Below, piece by piece: positions 45,731 to 59,004 of a stretch of DNA of 64,000 bases. The stretch is from NCBI GenBank assembly GCA_947650365.1, contig OX393550.1:52650879-52714878 (forward strand), written 5' to 3'. Under the pieces are notes generated by a model that saw nothing but the letters and a program-made list of their open reading frames with translations, ran no database searches and was not told the origin of the DNA. How positions within the stretch are numbered: position 1 is the stretch's first letter; each line of letters opens with the position of its first letter. The DNA comes from Chamaelirium japonicum. Its lineage: Eukaryota > Streptophyta > Magnoliopsida > Liliales > Melanthiaceae. Made by a program: the position numbers and the translations under genes.

Positions 45731-45956
45731 CATTTTGCATTCATGGTCAAAGGGTTTTTTTCAAAATAAAATTTAAAAATAAAATATTAAAATAAATAGT
45801 GTTTGATCAAAATAATTACCATACTAGCGCTTTGACTGCAATATGGCAGGTCAGTATTGTAAAACGAGCCGCGATAGATATTTTTATTTTTTATAATTTA
45901 AGTAGCACTCGGTATCTGGATTACAGGGTTTAAACCCGGTATTATGGATACTGGGA
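45731..45956. other. AT-rich intergenic DNA
   Basis: No feature recognised; A/T-rich with an aaaataaaa run. It ends where similarity to U1 begins. Confidence 0.4.
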
Positions 45957-46131
45957 TTCGACGTTTGGGAAGTGACACATGATGATCCCAAATTCAACGA
46001 TGATCTATGAGCCATGAGATAAACCACGATAGATCGTTGCCGCTTTGTTGCCTCGCTGGCCGCCACACTAGGTTACCACAGCCCTACCGGTCATCATGAC
46101 TATCGTCTCCGGCCACCACCCTAGCCAACTG
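45957..46131 (+). repeat. Duplicated wax synthase upstream block U2, distal part
   Basis: Similar to 18810-18992. It ends in the Cop-T target site aactg (46127-46131) and resumes at 62318. Confidence 0.85.
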
Positions 46132-46905
46132 TGTCGGGGTTTTGGCTCAGTTTCGGTGAAGATGGAATGTGAAGAGAAGTTCTGAGCATTCCCGTCAGAG
46201 GGCGCGCCTGGTCCCCAGAGGGCGCCAGAATTGGGGCCACAATGAGGGTTCGTGCCCTAGGCGCCAACTGTGTGGCGCCCAGACCCCTGAGGGTGCCACC
46301 CTCTCTGGTTAACGCCCTGGGTGCCTATAGTGCAGCACCTTGGGAGCCAATTTTCGATAGTTTTTTTATGGGGGCTACAGGATTGGCGCCCTTATCGGCG
46401 CCCTGGGTGCCACTGGGCGCTAGGCACGATTCGTGCGCGGGTTGGACTCGCATAGGCACGGTTTCGTGGGGATTTAAATAGGGTTTTCACCATAGGTTTT
46501 GCAAAAGGGATTGTCATTGCGTTTGACTGTTGGTTTTAGGGTCTTTCTTCAGGCTTCTCGCTTGTGTTTGAGAGACAAAGAAGATCGTGGATCTTGAGAG
46601 GGGATTGATCTCCTTGAGATCCGGTGGAGCGAGGAAGAAGAAGAGGGTTGTAAACTCCAAGATCTAATTCGATTGCTTTAAGGGCGGTGACCGACAACTG
46701 CAGAGGTAGGGATTTTCGAACTGCATAATAAAATCTCTTTGTGTCATGTGGATTGTTTCTTTGCTCTATTTTCTTTGTAATTGTTGGGTTGTTTTTGGAA
46801 ATTTGATCCTTCTCTTTGGATCAGCGGAGATCCGAAAACCCTAGATCGCTTCTGCAAGCGTGAGGCGACGGATCGTGACCTCGTCTGAGATATTTCGTGC
46901 CAATA
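46132..46905 (+). repeat. Cop-T 5' LTR (774 bp)
   Basis: Pairs with 61541-62317. It contains several gcgccctgggtgcc-type repeats in its first third. Confidence 0.92.
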
Positions 46906-46956
46906 ACTTATATCAAAGCCAAGGGTTTGGAAGGTTTTGTGTCAAATCTATCAGAG

Positions 46957-47790
46957 ATGGCCGAAGAGAAGACCACCATGGGTAGCATGAAGATTGATCT
47001 CAAGTCGTTCGACGGAATGACCAATTTCACGCTATGGCAGAGAAAGATGAGGAATATTTTGATACAGCAAAATCTCTTAATGTGCATTATGGGCAAAGAG
47101 CATGCACTGAAGGAGACGATGGCTGAAGCTAGGGCAAAAGACGATGAGTTCTATAGAGCTTCATCTGGCGGATGAAGTCATGTACAGTTTCATGGAGGAA
47201 ACATCAGTGAAAGGTACTTGGGATAAGTTACAGGCGTTGTACATGGGAAAATCCCTCTCGAACATATTATTCTTGAAGGATGAACTATACGATTTGCGTA
47301 TGGATGAAGACGGTGATTTGATGGAGCACCTGAACCGGTTTAACAGGTGTATTTCATATCTTCTGCGGGTGGAGGTGATGTATGAAGAAGACGACAAGGC
47401 ACTGCTCTTACTACGGTCTCTGCCACCATCCTACAGGCACTTCAGGACCACCCTGATGTTCGGTAACGAGACTCTCAAGTTCGAGAAGGTCGTCCAAACG
47501 ATCATCTCCTATGCAAGGATATGCAAGAATACGAGAGAAGATGCGAAGGGTGCGTGACTCATTGTAAAGAGCTCTCATAAGCACCGAGGCTGATCGAAGG
47601 ATAAGCGTGCCAGAAGCCAGAGCCAGCATAAGAGTAGTTCGAGGTCCAAAGGACGATCGAAGAATCTAAAGTGCTATCACTGTGGGAAGAAAGGCCACAT
47701 CAAGTGACATTGCTTTGAGTTGCAAGACGAGATGAAGGAGAAGGGGAAGAAGACGGAGAACCCCGACACAGCTAGTGTCATTTTCGTAGA
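46957..47790 (+). pseudogene. Cop-T gag (broken)
   Basis: It starts MAEEKTTMGSMKIDLKSFDG, then FTLWQRKMRNILIQQ, the usual beginning of Tork/Tnt1-type Gag. A frameshift near 47150 moves the UBN2-like part (DLMEHLNRFNRCI, LLLRSLPPSYRHF) to another frame, which ends at 47557. The zinc knuckle CYHCGKKGHIK-HC (about 47670-47715) contains a TGA where Trp or Arg would stand. Confidence 0.85.
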
Positions 47791-48974
47791 ACGGCGATGG
47801 CAAGTTGCTCTCCGTATCCTCAGGTAAATCCTCATCTCAGTGGATCCTTAATAGTGGTTGTACGTTCCATATATGTGCAAATAAGGATTGGTTCGACACA
47901 TATGAGGAGAAAATTTACAGCGAAGTTCATATAAGGAACGACGCCTCCTATAAGGTGGTAGGCATGGGAATAGTTAGGCTAAAGATGAACGACGATACAA
48001 TTCGTTTGCTCAGGAGCGTAAGGCACCTTCTAGCTCTCAAGAAGAATCTTATTTCCTTGGGTGTTCTGGATGCAAATGGATACGCCTACTCATCGCGAGA
48101 TAGAAAGATCAAGGTTACTAAGGGATCATTGGTGGTGATGAGAGGGGAGAGACAGGTGAACAATCTGTATAGATTGTCTGGGAGTACTGTCTTGGGTGGA
48201 GCGACAATCTCCACAAACGTCGGTTCAGAGCGAGATCCGGCTTTGCTATGGCATCAGAGGTTGGGCCACATGAGCGAAAAGGGGCTGCAGGAACTACACA
48301 GAAGGAAGCTGCTGAAAGATATAGGCGAGTGTAAATTGGAGTTGTGCCGATCATGTATCATGGGGAAATAGTCCAAGGTTTCGTTCAAGTTGACTTCTAC
48401 TGAGAAAAGGGCGAAGGGTGCTCTTGTCTACATTCACTCCGATGTTTGGGGACTGGCTCCGACTCGTTCGCATGGTGGAGCACGGTACTATGTCATTTTT
48501 CTGGATGATTACTCCCAGAAGGTTTGGGTCTACTTCATACGTGAGAAGTCCGAGGTGTTTGAGAAGTTCGTAATTTGAAAGGCAGAGGTGAAAAACCTGA
48601 CAGGGAGGAAGATAAAGTACTTGAGGCGTGACGACAGAGACAAATACAAGGATGGAAGGTTCATCGAGTTCTGTCGGTCGGAGGATATTGTCAGGTACTT
48701 CACGGTGAAAAAGATCCCTCAGCAGAATAGTGCTGCAGAAAGGATGAACTGGACACTCATAGAGAAAGAGAGGTGCATGCGAGTGCATGCAAATCTGCTT
48801 GAGTCCTTTTGGGCAGAGTTGGTTAACTATGCATGTTATTTGGTTAATCAATTTCCCTCGAAGTTACGGGAATTCAAGTATGCCGATAAGGTATGGTCTG
48901 GGAAAGACGTGGATCTTTTCGCAATAAAGGTATTCGGACGCAAGACGTTTGCTCTCATCCTGAGCGGTGAGAGG
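47791..48974 (+). pseudogene. Cop-T protease and integrase, first part (broken)
   Basis: The protease motif reads WILNSG, with the catalytic Asp replaced by Asn (codon at 47850). The GAG-preintegrase motif LLWHQRLGHMSEKGLQEL is at about 48240. Integrase follows after a TAG at 48369: Asp in HSDVWG (about 48440) is kept. The second acidic position lies in a degraded RRDDRDKY, where the family has a DNGGEY-like block. Glu in SAAERMN (about 48740) is kept. A TGA near 48576 breaks the frame. The C-terminus is cut by Cop-A at 48974/48975 and resumes at 59005. Confidence 0.85.
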
Positions 48975-51279
48975 TGTTGGTAGAGGCCCGCAGCGGAAGC
49001 AAAGGATAGGTCCAAGGACCGTAGGCGGTGTGCGTTACATATCAAAATTTTCATCGAAACAATCTACATATGCGTGTATGAATTTAGCATGGCAACTACG
49101 CGAACCCCTAACGTCGATCTAACGTGAAAGAACAATCTAGTATGCATGCATGTTCTATCTATGCTAGATCTACAAGTTAGAGATCATACCTGCCTGCGGA
49201 TTCTTTCACCGTGACAAATTTCTTCTTTGTCGATGGAGACAAGCTCGGATCTGCTCGACATAGCTTCGGTGCGACGGCCATAACTTTCTGCTCCGAACTC
49301 CGATTGGGCTAAAATTTCGACTGCAGGTAGCCAACTTCGATACGCAACTTTTACAACAAGTTTCCCCTCATTTGGACTTCTGTAGCTCTCGGAATCATAG
49401 AAAAAACGTTGATTTTCTGTGCAGATTTTGGACAGCAAAAGGTTGCGGGAGATGCTTTCTAGTTCACCCGATCTCACACGATGCATGTCACATCGTCGAT
49501 GGATCTCTGAGTGCTTCCATACGACGAGCCTTCTCCTTTTACGAAACACCACGCGAAGAAGATGAGTCGCCATCCAATGGCGCAAGCGAGGGAGAGAAAG
49601 ACGAGAGAGGAGATGCGAAGAGAGGAGAGTGGCGGCTAGGGTTTTCCCATGCCAAGGCCGGCCCTAGGGCTTGCATGGCTTCATCATGCATGGCCGGCCC
49701 CCCTTCTCCCCTATCCCTTATATAGGGCCCGCCCTAGGCTTATGGATAAGCCTAGTGCGGATAGGATTGACTGATTCAAACCTCTCCCTATATATCTCTT
49801 CTTTTATCTCTATCTTTTCCTTGTTTGTGAAAACAGTCAAAACCAGCCCGTTTACTGCGCGTCATGACCGGCCCTTTCATCGGAGGCAACAACCTCCGGA
49901 AACCAATAGGGCCGGCCTTGACCAGTCTCAACACTTAGGGCCGGCCCCCCTAGCACATAGTGACGCATGGTATGACCAAAACGCCCTTATGTCACTAGTT
50001 GGCCGTTCCTCGTGTACGAGACTTTGCAAGGCACACATAAGTGAAGTGCACCAGTGATTTCACTATTCTCTGAGGTTCCCGTAGGGTGCCCCTAGTGAAG
50101 TCAACTAGTCAACTCGCAACATGTCCCGGTGCATCGCACCCATGTGGCAAAGTCCACTTATGACAAGGAATTGCTACATGCGTCTCTGCACTAACCTAGG
50201 GTTTCCCCTTAGTGCACACACGTAGCTATGCACCTACCGTGCACTAGTGCAAAGCACTCACGAAGCATAGGCTTGGATTTCTCACTTCCTCTAACTACGT
50301 TCTATGTTTTGAGGAGATGGTATAAGAACCGTACATAATGTCGATAAGGTGGAACCTTCAGGGACCAGGGTTCATGACTTCCAACTTAGACTCGATCGAC
50401 ACACTACCCGAGTGTACCATCGATCCTTTGAGTCCGAGTTAACCTACGTAGCCACCCAGAGTGCGACGCAGGCTGCACTCCAATTCCCCCAAACTTACTA
50501 TGTTCTCCCTCATACCCCTTCTCTCCGCTTAGTATGGTAAACTCGCTGTCCCTCCATCTGGTGCCATGACGCAACTCGAGTGGTGGAGAATACCGTCAGA
50601 CTCGAGTACTCATATGACTCGGTTCCTTCCAGGTTGACCACATACATCGTACCTTCGATTACTCTTCCGAGCAACCGGATCCGTCACCAGTCCAACTGAT
50701 GACCACCTGGCCAGGGTTTAATATGATGTAGGTCAGACCAAGGAACGCACCTCTCGTTAGGGGTGTGGATAGCCTACAGGAGTGACATGTTGATGCAACG
50801 CCAGTCGGGTAACCCAGTACACCGTGGTTTTGGATCACTGTATCCGGATCCTCACATATTGGTGCGCCAAAGCACCACACAACTGGTTAGTCCACCAGAC
50901 ATGGTTCTTTAGGGTTTAGGACCGTTTTACCCTAAGCAGAAACACAGTTTAGTGCACCGGTGTCTGCTCACCGTGTTGGTTCCGTTCGGCCACAGACATT
51001 GTGCCTGGTAATGATCGTGGTGGAGACACCCACGCTCTGTCATCCCAACAGCTTATCTTGATAGGGTGACCAACCCTAATCAGAGCTGCGAACGTATTTA
51101 GGTTACATGGGACCAGTCCCTTGAGTCTCCCACTCAAGTGGATTACCATGTAGCCATGACTCTCTGTTCTGTAATCAGAACACGTACTAAGGTACGTACT
51201 AATATGCAATCCTATACTATCAACCATACATAGCTAAACTATAGGTTTTTACGAGTTGTAGACCTCACCAATTCTAACA
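48975..51279 (-). repeat. Cop-A 3' LTR (2305 bp)
   Basis: It pairs with 56672-59004. About 14 bases near its outer end (relative to tgttggaaataaatccatgatagagg) are missing, just inside the terminal TGTTGG. A minus-strand TATA (ctatataaggg) lies at about 49719-49729. Confidence 0.9.
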
Positions 51280-54200
51280 ATCTCCCACTAGGTCTAACGA
51301 GGAATAATGGTGTTGAGCTCTGTAGCTTCTACATGCTGCCCAAAAGACTTTGCAGGAATTCCCTAAAGGAATTAGCAACATTGTCTATAGATTCCACCTC
51401 AGTACCGCTACTTGTATTTCCTCCTATAACTGTCAGATCAAGTGGAGTTTGTACTTGATGGGTTTTCCCTCACGGCGGTGCCTAGTCTCCTTGGACCTTG
51501 CTTACCGCTCTTCTGTTGCAACAACAGATTACTGAGCCTCTGGTACACGTCCCAAGTTCTAAGAACTTCCTAAGCTATACCACCTGGTAGACTACCTCGC
51601 ACACAACAACGTGCTCAGTCTTTGTGGTAGAGTCTGTGATGCACTCTTGCTTCACACTCTACCAACTACCGCTTCTAATCCCAAGATAAAAATAATCCCT
51701 GAAATCGATTCTCTGGAACACACATCTGACATCAAAGTCAGATCCTGTGTGTCCAATCGATATCAGGACCTGTGAAGTGTAAGCTAACTTACAATCCTTA
51801 CTTAATGAGGATTTCTGAGTATACCCTTCACTTTAGTCCAGTGATTTGGACCCGGGTTCGACTAAAACCGACCCATGAATCCTGCTGCGCAATAGATATC
51901 TAGCCTCGTAAAAAGAATCTGGCTAGAATCTTATCTTCATGCGTAGCCTGTGACAGCAAGAGAATCTTGCTCTGGTAATCTCGAGTTACCTTAATTCCCA
52001 GAACATAACTCGCCTCACTAGGGTCTTTCACATCGAATTGTGATGACTACAAACCTTTACCATAAACAATATTCTTACGTTATTTTCAATCAGTAGAATA
52101 TTATTAACGTAAAGTACTAAATACACCCTTGTAGCTATTTCACATTTCTTGTACCAACTTGGTTTATCCTCATTCTGATCAAATCCGTGTTAGCGGATTC
52201 CCTTGATCAAAATAGATATTCCAACCTGGATGCTTGCATCAGTTCATAAATGGACCGTTGCAACTTGCATTCTAAATCTTCCTAACCTACTGATACAAAG
52301 CCTGGGGCTACATCATCCATATGTCCTTTCCAAATTCCCATTAGGGAATAACTGTCTTGACATCCATCAACCAGATCTCCCAACTATAATGGGCTGCGAT
52401 GGATTTAAGAGGATCCGAAATAGACTTAGGCATAGCTACCAGTGAGATGGTTTTGATATAGTCAATCCCTTCTCCTTTGGTAACTAATCTAGCTACTTAA
52501 GTCTTAACCGGGTGCTCTTCTTATACACCTCCTACACCCCGAAGGGTGATAGTGCTATAAGAGTCAAGACTGTTCCAAGGGACATTGATGCTGATTTGCT
52601 TCCATAGTCTTTTGTCAGTCAGAGCTGTCGGAAGCTCCCACTACCTTTTCGTAGCTCTAGGGATCATCCTCCTGAAACTCTGGATTAACTATCGAAGTTT
52701 CTTCATTGTATCTTTCAGGAGCTCTGATGGTCCCACAACGACGAGGTGGTGGTGGTACAAAGGAAGCTCCCACTACTTCTTCGTAGCTCTAGGGATCATT
52801 CTCCTTAAACTCTGGATTAACTATCGAAGTTTCTCCATAGTATCTTTCAGGAGCTGTGATGCTCCCACAACGATGAGGTGGTGGTGGTACAAAGTGAATC
52901 ATTTCTACAGTACCTGGTATACTAGTTTCTGTATCATCTACTCCTACTATGTTTTTCAGATGCGCACTCTCTACCAGTACCCAGTAGTTCACCCAGAACT
53001 GCCTTACTGATAAACTTATGGTCTATAATATAATCTTGGTCTAGGTAGATGGTGTTCGTAGAAACGATTACCTTCCAAACCTCAAGATCATAGAATAGTC
53101 CACCTTATGCCTCCTAAGGGTAACCTACAAACAGATATATCTGGAACTACATCTCTATCTCATCCCTCTTGTCCTTTTGCATAAGTGCAGGACAACTCTA
53201 TATCTCGAGACTCTATAGTGTCATCTTTCGCTTAGACCATAGCTCTCTATAGGTCTGAGGCACTGATCCAGATGAGAGATAGTTTCAGATATAAGCTACT
53301 GTTTTAAGGTATAACCCCACCAAAAAGGTGGGTAGTACACTTGGCAATATTCATCATACTACGGACTATGTCAAACAGAGTCTGATTCCTTCTCTCGAAG
53401 ACTTCATTCTGACGTGTCATCCTTGGAGCATTTAACTGGGAGATAATCCCATGCTCCCTCAGGATCCTATGGAACTTGTCCGATAGATTCTCGTTCCTTC
53501 GATTAAATCGAAGAGACTCCTATCGTCTGGACGCACTTGAAACCGTAGACGTCAAAATTAACTAACTCCCATACCTTCATGGCCCTTTTAGTTATTCTGC
53601 CTTCCAAATTACACTCATAGGTTAGAAGGATCTCCGATGAATCTGTGAACAGAAACTCGGACTTCTGTTACCTCTGAATTTATCTGAGGCAAAATATCTA
53701 AATCAGAGGGGTCACAAATGTGATAGATTCTCCGAAGGATTTAGATGAATTTAAATTAGACGTTGTAGCTGTCATGAAATCTATTTCCGAATTAAGATTA
53801 AATATAAAGAGATTTTCTGATCTATTCCTCTAACTATGAAGCTATCTTTTCAGTTTAAGATACACATCTACGGTGCTGTCTAAAACTAAAAACTTCATTT
53901 ACTAAGGAGGAAACAGAACTACATCTCTAAAAATCAAAATCTGTGTTTCAAAAAACTAAGACAATCATATCTAACAGCTTTCGCAGCGGCTTGTGGCATC
54001 AGTACCTATGTTAGGATTACTTCACTATAAAGTAGCCTTCTGTTTCCTTAAATCTCTGTAGACCCGAAGTCTACATTCTAAGAAGCATAAGAACTGCTAC
54101 TAGATAGCGACTCAACTCCTAACATCTTGAGGCCGTACACTATCTTCAAATACCCCCTACACTTGCCAAAGCGAAAACACTTCCGTCCTTAGCGTTACCA

Positions 54201-54609
54201 TACTTAGGAGTCCACACTAGTTTCTGCACTAGAATAGTTCTCAATCTCTGATAAGTTATTCCCTTAGGTTCTTCTAAAGAAGAACTAAGTTAAGCACTAA
54301 AGGCATTGCCTTTAATCTTGATCCCATCCTTTGTCTTTTGGAAATCTCCTTAGAAGTTCTGCGTTTATTATCTCTCAACTTGTTAAAGCTAAAGTCTCTG
54401 ATAACGCCTTCGAAGGTTCTAGACAAGAATGTAAGATAGACGTCTTCCACGACCTCGTTATCTGGCACCATGTCTTTGGAATTTAGTTCGATCTGGAACT
54501 TAAAGATGTGTTCCCGAACAAGCATACCCACTGACATCTCGGTACCGACAAGTATCTTGGTGGAAAGGCGATAAGTCGACTGACTTCGCCTTCCAGACAT
54601 CTTATGCAA
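51280..54609 (-). pseudogene. Cop-A gag-pol remnants
   Basis: Minus-strand gag fragment 54609-54274 (STYRLSTKILVGTEMSVGML, FEGVIRDFSFNKL). The integrase end reads HGIISQLNAPRMTRQNEVFERRNQTL near 53460-53380, where the family has a conserved Asn-Gly-Val-x-Glu-Arg-Arg-Asn block. RT remnants near 52450-52200 read GIDYIKTISLVAM, SIAAHYSWEIW and CKLQRSIYEL. Frames change repeatedly and stops are frequent. The catalytic YVDD could not be located. Total length is shorter than a full Copia gag-pol, so deletions are likely. Confidence 0.75.
52631..52894 (-). repeat. Tandem duplication of about 132 bp in Cop-A pol linker
   Basis: Two adjacent near-identical copies (about 52631-52762 and 52763-52894) begin ggaagctcccactac and end ggtggtggtggtacaaa. 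On the minus strand each encodes a VPPPPxRCGxIxAPERY-type segment, the Pro/Arg-rich linker before Copia RT. Confidence 0.88.
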
Positions 54610-56657
54610 ATAAAACTTTATTAGCGAAGACCCGACATATCACTGACTCGCTTCTAAAGAGTTGTCTGCAAGTCTACTATAACATAGCACTTGCACATCT
54701 CCTTAGACTCTCGCTAGTCGTCATATGTCCTAGTTAGTGCCTTAGTGATATCTGGACCCATTAGGTCTAGTACAGGGATCTTTTGATTACATGCCAATGT
54801 ACGTTTACTACCCTAAGCATAAGCTAAAGATAGCGCTTCCGCTCTATGTAGTTAGAGACCCGATAACTGGTTCTCTTATGGGATAGCGGATAGGGGAACT
54901 ATATGGTTGAATGAAAATGAATGCAGGAAAACTTATTTTTATGGATTTTTAAAATAAGCTAATTATATCCAAATATCAGCGCTACCCTCACAGTGAAGAC
55001 ACCTCTATGGATTAATTTAATCATGTATGTAAGATCTCGGAATAGGCTGCACCAGTCCGAGGGGGCAGTGTGCAGGTCTTCCGCTTACATGGGCCTTTCC
55101 CTTGACCCTATCCAAATCTGCCAACTAAGGGCTTTGATGAACCATGGTTATCTTTTGGCCAGTACCACGTGATCACCATTGTGTATGCAATGAATACCTC
55201 ATGTATACTTTGGATGCTTAACCACGAGCCTAGGCAATTACAGAACGGGAGTTCTAATGGCCCCCACGAGGGTGAGTAAAGTCTGAACCCTTGGCGCCGT
55301 AACCGCCATATCCCGAGGGAGATCACTAAGTAGCTTGGCATGGAAAAAACACAGCTCTCACCTGAGGGGGTTGTTGAGTTATGCCCTCCCACCCGAGCAC
55401 GAAGTGATTGGCCGTGGAGGCCAGAGGATCTCTAAAAGTCCTCTCTTGCATCCCTTATTAAATCTGAGGGTTATTTAATGCAAGTATGAGTGTACACTAA
55501 GGTCACGATAACCTATACACTAGACCCTAGTCATACCGTGCTCCCAATAGCGTTTCAAGCCTTTCGCGAAGCATTAATCGATTTCGGAATATCATAGTCC
55601 CTGCCTCAAGTGGATTTCTCCACTCAAGAGTCACATTACATATCCCAAGAATAACGATACTTTGCAAACCTAGCTATCACGCTAATGCTCTTGAGTCTAG
55701 CCTAAGGTCAGACTGACAGGAAAGGTCTTCCACTACCATGGCGCCTCGCTTATAAATTTGACGAATGATATCATAGTAGAATTCCAACTCATTCTAGGTT
55801 TCGATGCTGGCCAAATAGGCACACCCGACTAATCGAGTATTGACCTAATGGTGGCATAACCAAATATGAGGAATTCATGCTATCATCAAGGGTCAATTAA
55901 ATAATAGGCATCACTAGTGGAATCCTATCCTAATAAGGTCGCTAGGACCCGAGGGGAAAGGGCATCCCTCTAACACACTGATAATTAAATTATCGCATCG
56001 GGGTTCTCTACAGAAATATAAAGAACAGTAGAAAGAAACAACCACACAATTGAATCAAGTTCAGGGTCCGACCCCTGAACCTTATCGGCACAGCATAGGC
56101 TCTCTATCTCCTTCGCATGGCTCCTCGATCCGGTGCAAGCCTCTGTATATGATCTCCTGACACTTTCTGCCCTTTGCCATCATCGTGTACGATTCACCGG
56201 ATCACCATCGTCCTCCAAGGTTCCGCTCGTCCTCCCGGTGGTGGATCTCCACGGTAGGTCCTCCTCTTCAATCTGTAACCGAAAAAGATCTAGTACTCTT
56301 CGAGCAAGTGCTCGCTCTTACACAATTTCCTAGAAAGAAAAGGAAGACAAACCTAACAACAAGCCTGGGAATCAAGGGTGGTCAACTTCCACCACTTGCC
56401 CGACTAAGGCTCTAAAACCTATCCACACACAGAAGAAAAAACATCCAGACAATATTTGCTAACACGGGGTCCGACCCCCGGTAATAAGCAATCACAAATC
56501 TAGATTATTTTAGAAGCAGCGCTCTACAAGAACAATTAATAGAACACACAAAATATACTATGCATGATCTACTCGTAGAACCCCGATGGCGGCACATACT
56601 ATTCATGCGCGCACATGATGGTTTTATGAAAAAACATGAAACGCACACCACTAGCGT
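54610..56657 (-). other. Cop-A leader between 5' LTR and gag, nothing else recognised
   Basis: About 2 kb without a supported open frame on either strand. Short frames here show no retroelement motif. It may be an untranslated leader or a decayed insertion. Confidence 0.5.
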
Positions 56658-56671
56658 GCTCTGATACCAAT

Positions 56672-59004
56672 TGTTGGAAATAAATCCATGATAGAGGCCC
56701 GCAGCGAAAACAAAGAATAGGTCCGAGGACCGTAGGCGGTGTGCGTTACATATCAAAATTTTCATCGAAACGATCTACAAATGCATGTATGAATTTAGCA
56801 TGGCAACTACGCGAACCCCTAACGTCGATCTAACGCGAAAGAACAATCTAGCATGCATGCATGTTCTATCTATACTAGATCTACATGTTAGAGATTATAC
56901 ATGCGTGCGGATTCTTTCACCGCGATAAATTTCTTCTTTGTCGATAGAGACGGGCTCGGATCTGCTCGACATAGCTTCGGTGCAACGGCCATAACATTCT
57001 GCTCCGAACTCCGATTGGGCTAAAATTTGGACTGCAAGTAGCCAACTTTGATACACAACTTTTGCAATAAATTGCACCTCGTTTGGACTTCTAGAGCTCT
57101 CGGAATCACAGAAACAACACTAATTTTCTGTGCAGATTCCGGACAGTAAAAGGTTGCGGGAGATGCCTTCTAGTTCACCCGATCTCACACAATGCACGAC
57201 AAATCGTCGATGGATCTCTGAGTGCCTTCATACGACGAGCCTTCTCCTTCTACGAAACACCACGTGAGGAAGATGAGTCACCATCCAATGGCGCAAGTGA
57301 GGGAGAGAGAGACAAGAGAGGAGATGCGAAGAGAGGAGAGGGGCAGCTAGGGTTTCCCCATGCCAAGGCCGGCCCTAGGGCTTGCAGGGCTTTATCATGC
57401 ATGGCCGGCCCCCCTTCTCCCCTATACCTTATATAGGGCCGGCCCTAAGCTTATGGATAAGTCTAGTACGGATAGGATTGACTGATTCAAACCTCTCCCT
57501 ATATATCTCTTCTTTTATCTCTATCTTTTCCTTGCTTTTGAAAACGGTCAAAACCAGCCCGTTTTCTGCGCCTCATTACCGGCCCTTTCATCGGAGGCAA
57601 CAACCTCCCGAAACTAATAGGGTCGGCCTTGACCAGTCTCTCAACACTTAGGGCCGGCCCCCCTAGTACATAGTGACGCATGGTATGACCAAAACGCCCT
57701 TATGTCACTAGTTGGCCGTTCCTCGTGTACGAAACTTTCCAAGGCACACATAAGTAAAGTGCACCAGTGATTTCACTATTCTCTAAGGTTCCCGTAGGGT
57801 GCCCCTAGTGAAGTCAACTAGTCAACTCGCAATATGTCCCGGTGCATCACACCCATGTGGCAAAGTCCACTTATGATAAGGATTTGCTACATGCGTCTCT
57901 GCACTAACCTAGGGTTTCCCCTTAGTGCACACACGTAGCTATGCACCTACCGTGCACTAGTGCGAAGCACTCACAGAGCGTAGGCTTGGACTTCTCACTT
58001 CCTCTAACTACGTTCTATGTTTCGAGGAGATGGTATAAGAACCGTACATAATGTCGATAAGGTGGAACCTTCAGGGACCAGGGTTCATGGCTTCCAACTT
58101 AGACTCGATCGACACACTACCCGAGTGTACCATCGATCCTTTGAGTTTGAGTTAACCTGCGTAGCCACCCAGAGTGTGACGCAGGCTGCACTCCAATTCC
58201 CCCGGACTTACTATGTTCTCCCTTATACCCCTGCTCTCCGCTTAGTATGGTAAACTCACTGTCCCTCCATCTGGTGCCATGACGCAACTCGAGCGATGAA
58301 GAATACCGTCAGACTCGAGTACTCATATGACTCGGTTCCTTCCAGGTTGACCACATACATCGTACCTCCGATTACTCTTCCGAGCAACCGGATCCGTCAC
58401 CAGTCCAACTGATGACCACCTGGCCAGGGTTTAATACGATGTAGGTCAGACCAAGGAACATACCTCCCGTTAGGGGTGTGGATAGCCTGCAGGAGTGACA
58501 TGCTGATGCAACGCCAGCCGGGTAACCCAGTACACCGTAGTTTTGGATCACTGCATCCGGATCCTTACACATTGGTGTGCCAAAGCACCATACAACTGGT
58601 TAGTCCACCAGACATGGTTCTTCAGGGTTTAGGACCGTTTTACCCTAAGCAGAAACACGGTTTAGTGCACCAGTGTCTGCTCACCAATTTGTGCACCGTG
58701 TTGGTTCCGTTCGGCCACAGACACTATGCCTGGTAATGATCGTGGTGGAGACACCCATGCTCTGTCATCCCAACAGCTTATCCTGATAGGATGACCAACC
58801 CTAATCAGAGCTGCGAACATATTTAGGTTACATGGGACCAGTCCCTTGAGTCTCCCACTTAAGTGGATTACCATATAGCCATGGCTCTCTGTTCTGTAAT
58901 CAGAACACGTACTAAGGTACGTACCAATATGCAATCCTATACTATCAACCATACATAGCTAAACTATAGGTTTTTACGAGCTGTAGATCTCACCAATTCT
59001 AACA
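56672..59004 (-). repeat. Cop-A 5' LTR (2333 bp)
   Basis: Similar to 48975-51279 throughout, with scattered substitutions and a 12-base insertion (caatttgtgcac) near 58684. The primer site directly abuts it on the left. Confidence 0.9.

Larger units (their letters stand above)
48975..59004 (-). mobile_element. Cop-A: Angela-like Copia element nested in Cop-T, reverse orientation
   Basis: Its own 5' LTR is 56672-59004 and its 3' LTR is 48975-51279. Target-site duplication agagg lies at 48970-48974 and 59005-59009. In its orientation the LTR begins TGTTAGAATTGG and ends TTTCCAACA. The primer site ttggtatcagagc lies at 56670-56658 and the purine tract agtgggagat at 51289-51280. Minus-strand fragments of Copia proteins match the Angela/BARE group best: gag at 54609-54274, integrase near 53480-53300, RT near 52500-52200. 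All are heavily decayed, and a leader of about 2 kb separates the 5' LTR from gag. Confidence 0.9.

Noticed and set aside
49372..49725. 117-codon frame in Cop-A LTR
   Set aside because: It lies in the LTR, is not kept in the other LTR (56672-59004), and has no recognisable domain.
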